Below, piece by piece: positions 33,774 to 42,787 of a DNA stretch of 64,000 bases (the stretch's first letter is position 1; the number at the start of each line of letters is the position of its first letter). The stretch lies in the NCBI GenBank assembly GCA_018335855.1, contig JAGXRM010000010.1, positions 1 to 64,000 on the forward strand. Direction: 5' to 3'. The position numbers and the translations under genes were made by a program. Under the pieces are notes generated by a model that made no database searches, was not told where the DNA came from, and worked only from the letters and a program-made list of their open reading frames with translations. This DNA is from Clostridiales bacterium. GTDB taxonomy: Bacteria > Bacillota > Dethiobacteria > Dethiobacterales > Dethiobacteraceae.

Positions 33774-34493
33774 TTAAGATTTCTTAACTAATGCCTGTAG
33801 AAGGAACCTAGGCAGGTTTAACGCCCGTTTAAGCCTCGTAGGCTGAAGAAGGAGACGGTAGAGCCATTCGATGCCGAGGCGTTGGTAGATTTGGGGGGCG
33901 CGGGGCAGGCGACCGGAGAGAACATCGAAGGAGCCGCCGACCACCATGAGGACTTTGGCTTTTGTGGCGTTGCCGTGGTGGGAGACGAAGAATTCCTGGC
34001 GGGGGCTGCCCAGGCCGATAAAAACCATGTCGGCTTTGGATGCGGCAATATTCTTTGCCACTTCCCCCTCTTGCTCTGTGGCAATGTAGCCGTGCTGAAT
34101 GCCGGCGATTTGTAGGCCGGGGTGGGCTTTAGTCAGGTTGGCTGCGGCTTCTGCCGCCACACCTTCTGCTGCACCGTAGAGGTAAATTGATTTTTTTTCT
34201 GAAGCGGCCAGTTTTACCAGGGACTGCATTAGGTCGATGCCGGTTACGCGGGCGCGAATCTGCCCGCGGCGAAGTTTTGAGGCGAGGATGATGCCGATAC
34301 CATCAGGGATGCCGAGGTCGGCGGCTTTGAGGATTTCTTTTAATAAGTTATTTTCTTGGGCAGCCAGACAGATTTCCGGGTTGACCGACGCGATGAAGTG
34401 GGGTTTGTTATCGTTGAGCATTTCCTGTACACGGGTCACCGCTTCATCAAGGGTGACGATGTCGGTGGGGATGCCAAGGATTGATTCCTTCAT
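33774..34493 (-). CDS. WecG/TagA/CpsF-family glycosyltransferase
   Basis: A 239-residue GT26 enzyme. GIPTDIVTLDEAV, then HFIASVNPEICLAAQ (Thr-to-Ser variant of the usual TxN-xE), GIPDGIGIILASKLRRGQIR (catalytic Asp), ARVTGIDLMQSL, YLYGAAEGVAAEAAANL and FIGLGSPRQEFFV. TagA adds ManNAc (WecG ManNAcA) to undecaprenyl-PP-GlcNAc. Position between the CsaB and TagO-like genes supports a secondary wall polymer linkage-unit role. Confidence 0.92.
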   Translation of the reverse strand: MKESILGIPTDIVTLDEAVTRVQEMLNDNKPHFIASVNPEICLAAQENNLLKEILKAADLGIPDGIGIILASKLRRGQIRARVTGIDLMQSLVKLAASEKKSIYLYGAAEGVAAEAAANLTKAHPGLQIAGIQHGYIATEQEGEVAKNIAASKADMVFIGLGSPRQEFFVSHHGNATKAKVLMVVGGSFDVLSGRLPRAPQIYQRLGIEWLYRLLLQPTRLKRALNLPRFLLQALVKKS

Positions 34494-34537
34494 GTTTAAC
34501 CTCCGGAGTTCCCTCTATAATCTTCGCAATGTGGTTG

Positions 34538-35650
34538 CTACATTTGTGGGTCAAGGATAAAAGCCAGTACCTTTTTTGCCCAACTGAGGGCTTCGTCGTG
34601 TAAGAGAAGGCTTTTTTCCTGTAGTGTCTGACGCAAGTCTTCCCTGGACCCCCAGCGTTTCAGTGCCTGTCCGGCGAGTTTTATGGAGTTCAGTTGCCCC
34701 GGCTCTCCGGCACTGGTAAGTCCCAGCCTGGCAAGAAGCGCATCGACTTTACGGTCGTAACCGATGCCAAGCATCGGGACGCCGGAAACAGCGGCGAATA
34801 CCAGGGCGTGAAGACGCATGGCCAGTACAAGGTCAAAGCGGGTAAACACCGAGAGCAATTCCCGGGGGGTCAGGTTTTCCCGAAGGATATGTGTTTCTGA
34901 TTTCATCAGGGCAGCCAGTTTGTCGGAGACGGCCAGATCGCCGGGGTAATGCATAGGTACCAGAACGGTGAGGGCGGACAGGTCGCGGGCGATCAGATCG
35001 GCGGCGATGGAGATTTCCCGCAGTGTCTCTTCTTCATTATGCCAGGAACGGACGGAGATGCCGACTACAGGTTTATTTGGGGGAAGTTCTTTGAGAAACT
35101 CTGCTGCGCGCCCGTCCGGGTCGGCTGGTTTTAGGAGGAATACGGGATCTGCCGTTAGTATTACGGGGGAGCGGGTCACTCCGAGGCGGAGAAGCTCATT
35201 TAGGGAACCTTCATCGCGGACGGCAATCAGGGAGGCTCGGTTGGCGATGAGGCGCATAAAGAAACGGTTGAAGGGTTTTTTTACCGGCCCTATCCCCTGT
35301 GCATAGAGTATGGTCTTTTTTCCGAGGAGGCGAGCCAGAGCCACAAGGCCCAGATAGTAGAGAATAGAGAACCCGCGGCCGGTGGCATCCTGGAGGAGGC
35401 CGCCGCCGCCGCTGATGAAGGCATCGGCGCGGCGTAAGGTGCGGAGTATCTGTGGCAAATCCTGGCGGCCAATGGCGTCCGTTCCGTAGCGGGAGGCTGT
35501 TTGGGCAGGATTTGCCGAGAGGACAGTAAAGCGTAACTCCTCGCCTTGTTTGGAAGCAAGGCTTTTGAGGGTGGTAATCATACTGTCGAGGATGGCTTCG
35601 TCACCGGCGTTGTTAAAGCCGTAGTATCCGGAGATGACTATGTGTTTCAT
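34538..35650 (-). CDS. csaB: CsaB, polysaccharide pyruvyl transferase
   Basis: A 370-residue GT-B-like enzyme from ATG 35650, which overlaps the DUF5693 stop (ATGA). Motifs: ISGYYGFNNAGDEAILDSMI at the N-terminus, FISGGGGLLQDATGRGFSIL, YAQGIGPVKKPFNR and MRLHALVFAAVSGVPMLGIG. CsaB ketal-pyruvylates the secondary cell wall polymer so that SLH domains can bind it. An SLH protein is encoded at 39364-40815. Confidence 0.94.
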   Translation of the reverse strand: MKHIVISGYYGFNNAGDEAILDSMITTLKSLASKQGEELRFTVLSANPAQTASRYGTDAIGRQDLPQILRTLRRADAFISGGGGLLQDATGRGFSILYYLGLVALARLLGKKTILYAQGIGPVKKPFNRFFMRLIANRASLIAVRDEGSLNELLRLGVTRSPVILTADPVFLLKPADPDGRAAEFLKELPPNKPVVGISVRSWHNEEETLREISIAADLIARDLSALTVLVPMHYPGDLAVSDKLAALMKSETHILRENLTPRELLSVFTRFDLVLAMRLHALVFAAVSGVPMLGIGYDRKVDALLARLGLTSAGEPGQLNSIKLAGQALKRWGSREDLRQTLQEKSLLLHDEALSWAKKVLAFILDPQM

Positions 35651-37623
35651 GAGTCCTTCACCACGTTTTCCCACAGGCTGTTCAGGATTAGCAGGGCCGC
35701 GTAGAGTACGGCACCGATAATGACACCTGTCCACAAGCCGTTAAATGAACGGAGCAAGGCGTTGTAGTAGGGGATGGGGGTCGTGAAGTGCATGAATGTG
35801 TTGGCCATTGATACAGGGGCAACGGCGCCCAGAACCAGCAGGGCGGTGGTGATGGCAGAACGGGAACCTCTGGCGAGCTGTGTTAAGCCGAGCAGTGCAA
35901 GGGGATACCCGATGAGGAATTCCTTGAACCGGGGACGGACAACCAGGAATCTTTCCAGCAGATCACGGATGCGCAGCTCCAGGGCAGGGACAGGGAGGCC
36001 GGCTGTATGTCCGGTGCGGCCGACATAGAAGACGGCGGCCACGGCCAGGACGGTAAAGAGGATAATATAGGAGACGAGTACGGGCCGGGAAAGGAGGTCG
36101 TTTGCTGCACGGACCAGGCGGGATGGTGTCCATTGTTCAATGTTGTGGTAAAATATCCGGATAACTGCCAGGGGAAAGAAGAGTAAAAAGGGCAGAATAT
36201 GAACGGCCTTCACACCGCGGAAAAGCGCGGTGCCGCCGGTAAAGTACGGTGAGGATGTGAGGCTGACGATGATCAGGCCGCCGGCGGCTATGATAAGGAA
36301 TGTTCGCAGCATCGTGGTTATGGCCCAGAGAAGAGCGCTTGTGTTATTGGCTTTGTCAGGGATGCGGTTGAACTGCTGGCTGACGACGGCCAGTGAGGCA
36401 AAGATGACCACAGCCAGAAGGGATACAGCCTGGAGGGCTGTGTTTGTGGAGAGCACGGGGAACAGGGCCATCAGGCCGGCAAAGGCGGCGGCAAAAAGAA
36501 GCCAAAGCGGACAGGGCTGACCGTGGAGAACTTCAATTAGAAGCAATGTGGCGGCTGCGGCCACGGCGAGAATTAGTAAAAGGAACAGAGCCGGGCCATA
36601 GGGCGGAAAGGTGGTGGTTCGGGCAAGGCCGCCGCTGTAGTTGTGCATGGCCAGTGTATCTGAGACACCGCGGACAAGATCGAAGGATTTACTTACGGCA
36701 CCCGGTTCGGTAAGGGGAAAGCGCAGATAAACTACACGCACGCGACGTTCACGAACGGAATTGGCGATGGACTGGACCGGTTTCCCCGGTTGGTTGGGAT
36801 GGACAAGGAGTGTATTGTAACCGGTGAGGGCGGAAAGACGGTCTATCCCCGCCTGGCGGCTGAAGAATTCAATAATGCCAAAGGGCAACGATGCTTTCTT
36901 TAAAGAAGCGGCGGTAATTTCCAGGTGTTTCGGAAAGCCGGTTACTTCCGTACCCTCGAAAATAACGGCGGATAACATTTCTGCAGGTAGGGAGAAAAAT
37001 TCGTCTAATGTTTCCCTGACGGCTTCCTCGCTTTGCAGATTCAAATTATCTGGGCGCGGTACCATGCGCAGGCCAAGAGCCTGCAGCATGGCTGTATCGC
37101 GGGGTTCCACGCCGATGCGCAAGCCAATGACTTTGCTCAAATCTTCATCAATCTCCACGATGAGCGGCATTTGGTCAAAGTGGGTCCGCACAGGTTTTTG
37201 CAACTTCAGTCTGGCTTTAGCCACCAGCCTGTCCGCCAATGACTGGTCCTCAAGTAAGAGATAGGTGGTGTTGGGCTGTACGGCGCCGTTTTCAAGCAGG
37301 GGAACCAAGGCTGCGTGTGCTTCTCCTGTGAGACGCCAGTTATGGATAATATCACTGCCAGGGACGGGGGAAATGCTGCCTTCACGGCGATACCGCAACA
37401 CGGCCGCTTCGCGGACTCCCACGGCAGTCACACCCAGTGTTTTGAGCTGAACCAGCATATCCTCCGGCGTCCGGTTGGCATCGCGGGCCAGGGTCAGAAC
37501 ATCGTCAAAGTCTACGGCAATTTCTACATCCCGCATGTTCCATTCGGCCGCATCGTTTTGTATAGTGATTACACCGGCGGCAAGTATACCGACAGCAAGC
37601 AATAAGATCAGTAGCTTTTTCAT
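35647..37623 (-). CDS. DUF5693-family membrane protein
   Basis: A 658-residue protein. Signal-anchor at residues 1-22; a soluble region to about residue 335 with VDFDDVLTLARDANRTPEDM and VGVREAAVLRYRREGSI; then about nine membrane helices (FPPYGPALFLLLILAVAAAA onward). DUF5693 genes are typically found directly before csaB, as here with a 4-base overlap, and are presumed to take part in secondary wall polymer assembly. Activity unknown. Confidence 0.85.
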   Translation of the reverse strand: MKKLLILLLAVGILAAGVITIQNDAAEWNMRDVEIAVDFDDVLTLARDANRTPEDMLVQLKTLGVTAVGVREAAVLRYRREGSISPVPGSDIIHNWRLTGEAHAALVPLLENGAVQPNTTYLLLEDQSLADRLVAKARLKLQKPVRTHFDQMPLIVEIDEDLSKVIGLRIGVEPRDTAMLQALGLRMVPRPDNLNLQSEEAVRETLDEFFSLPAEMLSAVIFEGTEVTGFPKHLEITAASLKKASLPFGIIEFFSRQAGIDRLSALTGYNTLLVHPNQPGKPVQSIANSVRERRVRVVYLRFPLTEPGAVSKSFDLVRGVSDTLAMHNYSGGLARTTTFPPYGPALFLLLILAVAAAATLLLIEVLHGQPCPLWLLFAAAFAGLMALFPVLSTNTALQAVSLLAVVIFASLAVVSQQFNRIPDKANNTSALLWAITTMLRTFLIIAAGGLIIVSLTSSPYFTGGTALFRGVKAVHILPFLLFFPLAVIRIFYHNIEQWTPSRLVRAANDLLSRPVLVSYIILFTVLAVAAVFYVGRTGHTAGLPVPALELRIRDLLERFLVVRPRFKEFLIGYPLALLGLTQLARGSRSAITTALLVLGAVAPVSMANTFMHFTTPIPYYNALLRSFNGLWTGVIIGAVLYAALLILNSLWENVVKDS

Positions 37624-37726
37624 GATTCACCTCTAAATAGATTAATTAGAATAAGATTCGCCGAGAGAGATGGATTTCCTGCGTCGAATAACTGGCAATA
37701 TATTCGCCTGCTGGGGAGATTGACGG

Positions 37727-37755
37727 TTGTCCACCCGCAAAATAACAGGTATAAT
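37727..37755 (+). promoter_or_regulatory. Sigma-A promoter for the secreted protein gene at 37787
   Basis: TTGTCC (37727-37732), 17 bp, TATAAT (37750-37755), 31 bp upstream of the start codon on the plus strand. Confidence 0.65.
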
Positions 37756-37786
37756 GTTGGTAAATACACATCAAAGGGGGAATATC

Positions 37787-38257
37787 ATGACAAGGAAAGT
37801 TCCAGCATTTGCGATTATTATCTCCCTCTCCCTGCTCATTGCCTTCGGTGCGGGGCTGTATGCGGGAGGCTCTGCTATTGGCTCTTCCGTGCCAGAACCC
37901 GGCTCTGCGGGTGACCCCCTGGTTACCCAAAGCTACCTGCACGCGTATGTGGAGCAACACGGCGGGAGTGGCGGTGGCGGAAGCTCTTACGAAGTCGTCA
38001 ATGTCGCGCCAGGCGGGATGCTTGAAGGCGGCGAGGGAACGGAAATTATTCTGCGGGCAGGAAACGCAACGGCTGTGGCAAACAGTGCCGGCAGCGGACT
38101 GTCTAACGTAACTGTGGGAAAAGACCTGGGTAACGGTGAAAAATTACCACTCAATCATTTACTGATTATCCCCCGCGCCGACGGCAGAGGTGCCAAAGTG
38201 CCTGCAACCGGCGGAACAGCCATTTTCCTAGTGCGTGGTGCACATACCATAAAATAG
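37787..38257 (+). CDS. Exported protein of unknown function
   Basis: A 156-residue protein from ATG 37787 (AAGGGGG upstream; an in-frame ATG at 37727 coincides with the -35 box and is rejected). Signal peptide or anchor: FAIIISLSLLIAFGAGLYAG. A Gly/Ser linker (HGGSGGGGSSYE, residues about 64-76) is followed by a compact region with YEVVNVAPGGMLEGGEGTEI, ILRAGNATAVAN and NHLLIIPRADGRGAKVPATG. The last part resembles small Clostridial exported proteins, but I cannot assign a named family. It is one of only two complete genes on the plus strand here and ends at a bidirectional terminator. Confidence 0.7.
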   Translation: MTRKVPAFAIIISLSLLIAFGAGLYAGGSAIGSSVPEPGSAGDPLVTQSYLHAYVEQHGGSGGGGSSYEVVNVAPGGMLEGGEGTEIILRAGNATAVANSAGSGLSNVTVGKDLGNGEKLPLNHLLIIPRADGRGAKVPATGGTAIFLVRGAHTIK

Positions 38258-38258
38258 A

Positions 38259-38292
38259 GTAAAAAAGAAAGGCTCATGCCTTTCTTTTTTAC
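38259..38292. terminator. Bidirectional terminator
   Basis: GTAAAAAAGAAAGGC and its exact complement GCCTTTCTTTTTTAC surround TCAT. It sits between two convergent genes, and the LCP stop codon (38289-38291) lies inside it. Confidence 0.92.
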
Positions 38293-39227
38293 TGCGCGGA
38301 TACTTCTGCGTCTGGTTCCTCTTCTACTTCTTCGACTTCTTCCCAAAGCAGGTAGCGGTTAATCGTGTCCTGCAAGACTTCTTGATCGAGATCCACGTAC
38401 GCTACGCCGTTTATGTTAATATTGCGGCCTGGCAGCGATACTGTAGCGACTTCATCCATATTGATGCTAGACGCTTTTCGGCCAAACGCCAGAAGTTCAG
38501 GGATAGACATGTCTGTACGGACATGTCGGGCCACCTGCTCCAGGAGTTGTGGCAGCTTCAACAGTGTACTCACTTTCAGTGTTTCCTCTGCAATCGCTTT
38601 GACAAATTCCTGCTGGCGGAGCATGCGTCCAAAATCACCCTGATTGTCGCTACGGAAACGGACATATTGCAAAGCCTTGTCGCCGGATAAACGCTGCAGC
38701 CCTGGCTGCAGATCTATCGGGTAATAGATGTCATCGTAGACCATGCGGCGGGGTACGTTTATTTGCACACCGCCCAGGATATCAATGATTATAATAAATC
38801 CTTTAAAGTTTGTATATACATAATGGTGCATGGGGACGCCCAGGAGTTCCTCCACTGTCTTTTTCATCAGTGTAATCTCGCCCCTATAGGCCATGGCGTG
38901 GTTAATCTTGTCCTTCCCGCGCCCGGGAATCTCCACGCGAGCGTCACGGGGGATGGAGATAAGCGCTACCTCACCCGTATCTTCGTTGATACTCATGACC
39001 ATAATGCTGTCAGCACGGGCAGGTTCATTATTAATCTGGTCCAGCCCAAGAATCAGGATATTCACAATGTTTTTTTCCGGGTCTTTTGCAAACGGCTCAG
39101 AACCGTTGAGGTCCGGCGGCATAGCGGGATCGTCGTGAATACGCAGCCATACGGATAAACCCCAGGCGGCAACAGCCAAGACGATAACCAGGATAATTGT
39201 AAGAGAAAGACGTTTACTTTTTTTCAA
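38289..39227 (-). CDS. LytR-CpsA-Psr (LCP) family protein
   Basis: A 312-residue protein from TTG 39227, chosen because GGTGG lies eight bases upstream and the membrane anchor starts there (KKSKRLSLTIILVIVLAVAA). The LCP domain (about 60-290) has NILILGLDQINNEPARADSI, the Arg/Asp-rich ISIPRDARVEIPGRGKDKIN, DILGGVQINVPRRM and LQYVRFRSDNQGDFGRMLRQ. LCP enzymes attach undecaprenyl-linked polymers to peptidoglycan. The short acidic tail (EEVEEVEEEPDAE) is odd. It probably ligates the polymer made by the 26-37 kb genes. Confidence 0.92.
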   Translation of the reverse strand: MKKSKRLSLTIILVIVLAVAAWGLSVWLRIHDDPAMPPDLNGSEPFAKDPEKNIVNILILGLDQINNEPARADSIMVMSINEDTGEVALISIPRDARVEIPGRGKDKINHAMAYRGEITLMKKTVEELLGVPMHHYVYTNFKGFIIIIDILGGVQINVPRRMVYDDIYYPIDLQPGLQRLSGDKALQYVRFRSDNQGDFGRMLRQQEFVKAIAEETLKVSTLLKLPQLLEQVARHVRTDMSIPELLAFGRKASSINMDEVATVSLPGRNININGVAYVDLDQEVLQDTINRYLLWEEVEEVEEEPDAEVSAQ

Positions 39228-39363
39228 GCCTAACACCACCTTGATTTTGCAACCGTTACCATTATATAAGATTCGATTCTTTCTGACAATGGAAAACCTT
39301 AAATGTAAAGGAATCTTTACGTTTACGTCGAATATTTTATAGTACCATTTTAAGGAGGACAGC

Positions 39364-40815
39364 ATGAACAAAAAAAGGATACTCTCAGCTCTCATCTGCT
39401 TTCTGCTGTTACTTTCGCTCCCTGCGCAGGCCAACGTTTATTCCCGGGGAGAGCCGCTCACATACGTTTACCGGCAGCGCTACATTGTGGAGAATCGTTC
39501 CTCTCAAGCATCTACTGATATTGAACTGACAATACCGGCCATGTTCCCGGACCCGTTTAGCAACCAGTTTATTTTAGATACCCATTGGAGCCGGCAACCT
39601 GCAAGACTCTATCGTGATGAGCGGGGCAATCTGACGGCTATTATCATCATTCCAAGGCTTGAACCAGGAGCCCGGACGGAGATTATTCAGGAATACCGGG
39701 TACGCAACTTCACTATTTCCTTTGATTTAACGTCTCCGGGGGCTTCATACTCATCCCCCCACCCTTCATACCTTCAGCCGGAAAGCAAGGTGGAAAGCAA
39801 TCATCGGGATATCATTGCCAAAGCCCGGGAAATTACGGCGGGTAAGGTAACGGACGTTGAAAAAGCCCGGGCTATATTCGCGTTTGTCCAACAGTATATG
39901 ACGTATGGCGGCTCATACCGGAATATGGGAGCCCTCAGCGCACTCACACACCGTTCCGGCGTCTGTGAGGATTATGCAGCATTATTTGTTGCTCTTTGCC
40001 GGGCATCCGGGATACCGGCCCGCATGGTGTATGGCGAAGGTTCTACCCAAATCATCGGTGGCTTTTACGGTCATGCCTGGGCTGAGTTTTTTCTGCCAAC
40101 CCACGGCTGGGTTCCTGTGGAACCCACAGTCACATCCAAAGAAGTGCCCTGGAGATACTTTGCCGCTCTCCCCGGAGATTACCGGCACATTATTTTTGGC
40201 CTGACAGGCACCAGTTTTAGCTGGAAGTGGCGGGGCGGTCAAATTACTGTCAGTTCCAACCTGACAGTGACGGAAGACACATCAACAAGAATATTTTCCG
40301 ATCTTGATACCCATTGGGCCCGTACCGAAATTATAGATCTGGCATTTAGAGGGATAGTAACGGCAGAACAGGGACGGTTTGAACCGGGAAAAGCGATGAC
40401 ACGTGGTGAGGCAGCGCGCCTGCTAGTGCTGGCGCAGGGGATCACCCCCATATATGGCCCATCTGTATTTACTGACGTAAAAAGTGAAGATTTGTTTCAT
40501 CCATATATCCAGGCTGCGGCAAAAGCGGGAATATTTGCCGGGTTTGAGGACGGTACTTTCCGGCCCAATGACCGTATTACCAGGGAGCAGATGGCAGCGG
40601 TGCTCTCGCGGATTAAAGGGTATAACGGCGGCGGACAGAATACTGTGCTGACCTTTACCGATTCCCACACAATTGCGCCCTGGGCTCTTTCTGCCGTTCA
40701 GTACAGTGTTGGTGCAGGGCTCTTCGGAGGCGACGACCAGAACCGTTTTCGGCCAAAGGATACCTGCAGCCGCGCGGAAGCGGCCGTGTTAATCCATCGT
40801 CTGTTAAGTAAATAA
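39364..40815 (+). CDS. Transglutaminase-like protein with C-terminal SLH domains
   Basis: A 483-residue secreted protein. Signal peptide 1-23 (ILSALICFLLLLSLPAQA). The transglutaminase-like core (about 145-260) has the nucleophile in HRSGVCEDYAALFVALCRAS, His in YGHAWAEFF, and VPVEPTV where the usual catalytic Asp is Glu. Two to three SLH domains cover 310-483 (DTHWARTEIIDLAFRGIVTA, AAKAGIFAGFEDGTFRPNDR, ITREQMAAVLSRIKG). SLH domains tether it to pyruvylated wall polymer, fitting CsaB nearby. A ribosome site (AAGGAGG) lies seven bases upstream; a weak promoter (TTTACG-16-TATAGT) is at about 39317-39344. Confidence 0.9.
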   Translation: MNKKRILSALICFLLLLSLPAQANVYSRGEPLTYVYRQRYIVENRSSQASTDIELTIPAMFPDPFSNQFILDTHWSRQPARLYRDERGNLTAIIIIPRLEPGARTEIIQEYRVRNFTISFDLTSPGASYSSPHPSYLQPESKVESNHRDIIAKAREITAGKVTDVEKARAIFAFVQQYMTYGGSYRNMGALSALTHRSGVCEDYAALFVALCRASGIPARMVYGEGSTQIIGGFYGHAWAEFFLPTHGWVPVEPTVTSKEVPWRYFAALPGDYRHIIFGLTGTSFSWKWRGGQITVSSNLTVTEDTSTRIFSDLDTHWARTEIIDLAFRGIVTAEQGRFEPGKAMTRGEAARLLVLAQGITPIYGPSVFTDVKSEDLFHPYIQAAAKAGIFAGFEDGTFRPNDRITREQMAAVLSRIKGYNGGGQNTVLTFTDSHTIAPWALSAVQYSVGAGLFGGDDQNRFRPKDTCSRAEAAVLIHRLLSK

Positions 40816-40816
40816 G

Positions 40817-40839
40817 AATCGGGCCCTGCGGGCCCGATT
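40817..40839. terminator. Hairpin after the SLH protein gene
   Basis: AATCGGGCCC-TGC-GGGCCCGATT is a perfect 10-bp stem immediately after the stop at 40815. It has no T run on the plus strand, so it may be a stabilising hairpin or an imperfect terminator. Confidence 0.6.
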
Positions 40840-40846
40840 GAGGCCG

Positions 40847-40954
40847 TCAAAAAGGCGCATGACTTTGTCGCTGCGGAACCCCGGCATCCTCGACGTATAT
40901 TAAATACGCCTGCGGTGCCGGGGTTCCTTGCTTCGCGTCCTGCATCCTTTTTGA
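40847..40954. repeat. 108-bp imperfect palindrome
   Basis: The two halves are near inverted copies: TCAAAAAGG at the left end pairs with CCTTTTTGA at the right, GGAACCCCGGCA with TGCCGGGGTTCC inside, and TACG-type arms at the AT-rich centre near 40895-40905. It would fold into one long hairpin. It lies between two convergent genes. The look is that of an interspersed palindromic element (MITE- or REP-like) rather than a single terminator. Confidence 0.8.
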
Positions 40955-40982
40955 ACAGCCTGGAATTTTGAGTGAGGTTAGC

Positions 40983-42425
40983 TTACCAGGCGACAACGAC
41001 TTCTTTTTTGCCGGCATCCCACCAAACACGGCCGCCTAAGGCCTCTGCCACTGCCCGGGCGGGCAGGAATGTCCGGCCTTCCTTTAGGATAGGTGTGTCC
41101 ATTGCATAGGGCTTACCGTTAAGTGATGCTTCACTGGTGCCAACGGGAATCTCAAGCACATTAAATCCTTTTTTAATTGTTACCGTCTTTGTTGATTGAT
41201 TCCAGGTAACGCCTGCTCCCATCGTCTCGGCTAGTAAACGAATGGGCACATAGCTCCTGCTTCTGTCAATAAAAGGCTTCGCATCTACAGCAATGTCTCC
41301 GGCAGTAGACCAGGCGTTGTCACTACCGATGCGGAAAACTAATGTGGACGTGGTTGAGCGGATACGCCGGACAGCTTCATTTAATTGTTCCTCAAAGCCG
41401 GATACAACCAAATCAGGAGTTAGCCCAATTTTGTCAATAGCCTGTCCCATTGCGGTCAAATAACGGGCCGTTGTCAGCTTTAATCCGCTTCCGTCAGACA
41501 GTACGAAAAATGTTTGCACGGATGCCTTGCCAAATGTCTGATCCCCGAGCAATGTGCCGGCTTGATAGTCCTGTACGGCACCTGCCAGGATTTCCGACGC
41601 GCTGGCAGAATTTCCGTTGACCAGAACAATCAGATTTGGCAGTGCGGCGCCATCACGGATGTTTCCGTATACTTCTTCGATGCCATAGCGGTCGTTCATA
41701 ATAATCATCGGACCGGCGGGCAAGAATTCCTCTGCCACATCCAGCACTGCTCCCAGGGAACCGCCAGGGTTGTCACGCAGGTCGAGAATATAGCCCCGGG
41801 GATTTGCCTGACGCAGGGCCGCCAGCTTATTTCTAAAGAGTTTCGGTGTATTTTCGCTGAACGTATGTATCCAAATGTAGCCAATATCCCCCATCAGTTC
41901 ACTTTGTACCGTGGGTGAGTCAACCTGTTCCCGGAAAATAATACGTTTAATAATTGTACTGCCGCGACGTAGCTCAAGAACCACACTTGTGCCTATGTCC
42001 CCACGAATGAGATTGGCGACCTCAGATAAAGGCAATCCCGTTACCACGAAGCCATCAACACTGACAATAATATCCCCCGACTTTATTCCTGCCTTTTCAG
42101 CCGGTGACCCAGGGAAAACGGAGAGAATTACAGTATCGTTCCCGTCCTGTATAATTTGCACACCAATTCCGCCATATTCCCCCGAAAGGCCTTCAAAGAA
42201 ATGCGTGAGCTGTTCCTTGGAAAAGTAGTTTGAATACGGGTCATTTAGAAATTTCCCGAGATCTTCGAGTGCCGTGGCACGCAAAGCACGTGAATTTACC
42301 TCTTCAATATAATGAGCCTCAATGATTCCGTAAATTTCATCAAGCGGAGCCGCAAAAGCCAACGAGGACGCTAATAAAATGCTTAGTATAAGTACAACTG
42401 CCAATAGTTTTTTCAGAGTAAGCAC
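40983..42425 (-). CDS. S41-family C-terminal processing protease with CuAO-N domain
   Basis: A 480-residue exported protease. Signal peptide 1-25 (LLAVVLILSILLASSLAFA). PDZ domain about 85-160 (YGGIGVQIIQDGNDTVILSV, SPAEKAGIKSGDIIVSVDG). S41 catalytic domain 165-345 with GYILDLRDNPGGSLGAVLDV, the Ser in VNGNSASASEILAGAVQDY and the Lys in DQTFGKASVQTFF. The C-terminal 110 residues are a CuAO-N domain (RSYVPIRLLAETMGAGVTWN, GRTFLPARAVAEALGG), probably a wall-binding or scaffold module, not catalytic. GTG start at 42425. Confidence 0.93.
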   Translation of the reverse strand: MLTLKKLLAVVLILSILLASSLAFAAPLDEIYGIIEAHYIEEVNSRALRATALEDLGKFLNDPYSNYFSKEQLTHFFEGLSGEYGGIGVQIIQDGNDTVILSVFPGSPAEKAGIKSGDIIVSVDGFVVTGLPLSEVANLIRGDIGTSVVLELRRGSTIIKRIIFREQVDSPTVQSELMGDIGYIWIHTFSENTPKLFRNKLAALRQANPRGYILDLRDNPGGSLGAVLDVAEEFLPAGPMIIMNDRYGIEEVYGNIRDGAALPNLIVLVNGNSASASEILAGAVQDYQAGTLLGDQTFGKASVQTFFVLSDGSGLKLTTARYLTAMGQAIDKIGLTPDLVVSGFEEQLNEAVRRIRSTTSTLVFRIGSDNAWSTAGDIAVDAKPFIDRSRSYVPIRLLAETMGAGVTWNQSTKTVTIKKGFNVLEIPVGTSEASLNGKPYAMDTPILKEGRTFLPARAVAEALGGRVWWDAGKKEVVVAW

Positions 42426-42787
42426 CTCGAATCCTTAGTTTTTCCTTATTAGTTACGTTCGCCAAAGAGCTGGTTTTTCCTGCCAACAGCAAGGAAAACG
42501 CTACACGCTTCTTTCAGCTGACGCGTTTTTCTTGTTCGCTAGGGGCTGCCGCCCCTTCGACTGACCTGCGGGTCCTCAGCACCCCGCAAGATTAAGGGGG
42601 AATCCCCCTTAACAACCCCCTTGCATAGGATCGTAGCTTCCCTGAGTGTTATAATTTCCTATGCAAAAAAAGCTGGACAGGTGGGCGCTGTGTCAGGAGA
42701 ACTCAATTCTGGCAGGCGCACCTGTGCCCTCAAAAAAATAGCAACACGACACGCGTGCTGCTATTTGGGAAGCAATTGAAGTTGTTA
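42426..42787. other. Gene-free stretch with several hairpins
   Basis: No gene. Perfect inverted repeats at 42592-42612 (TTAAGGGGG/CCCCCTTAA) and about 42541-42556 (AGGGGC/GCCCCT), and a pair TTGCATAGGA/TCCTATGCAA spanning about 42622-42666. The GC-rich wording resembles decayed non-coding repeats. The TetR terminator is at its right end. Confidence 0.55.
42732..42766 (-). terminator. Terminator of the efflux operon
   Basis: On the minus strand a 13-bp stem with one wobble pair (AAATAGCAGCACG with CGTGTTGCTATTT) around a 5-base loop, followed by T7, 22 bases after the tetR stop. Confidence 0.82.

Noticed and set aside
37691-37755. TTGACG at 37720 as -35 for the plus-strand gene
   Set aside because: Spacing to TATAAT would be about 24 bp; TTGTCC at 37727 gives 17 bp.
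37646-37960. Minus-strand frame of 104 codons
   Set aside because: Overlaps the promoter and start of the well-supported plus-strand exported protein gene.
40847-41029. Minus-strand frame of 60 codons
   Set aside because: It is the translation of the 108-bp palindrome extended antiparallel into the protease end; explained by the repeat.
42640-42655. TATAAT-like promoter in the gap before the protease
   Set aside because: Lies within the loop of an inverted repeat with no -35 at proper distance and no gene start downstream.
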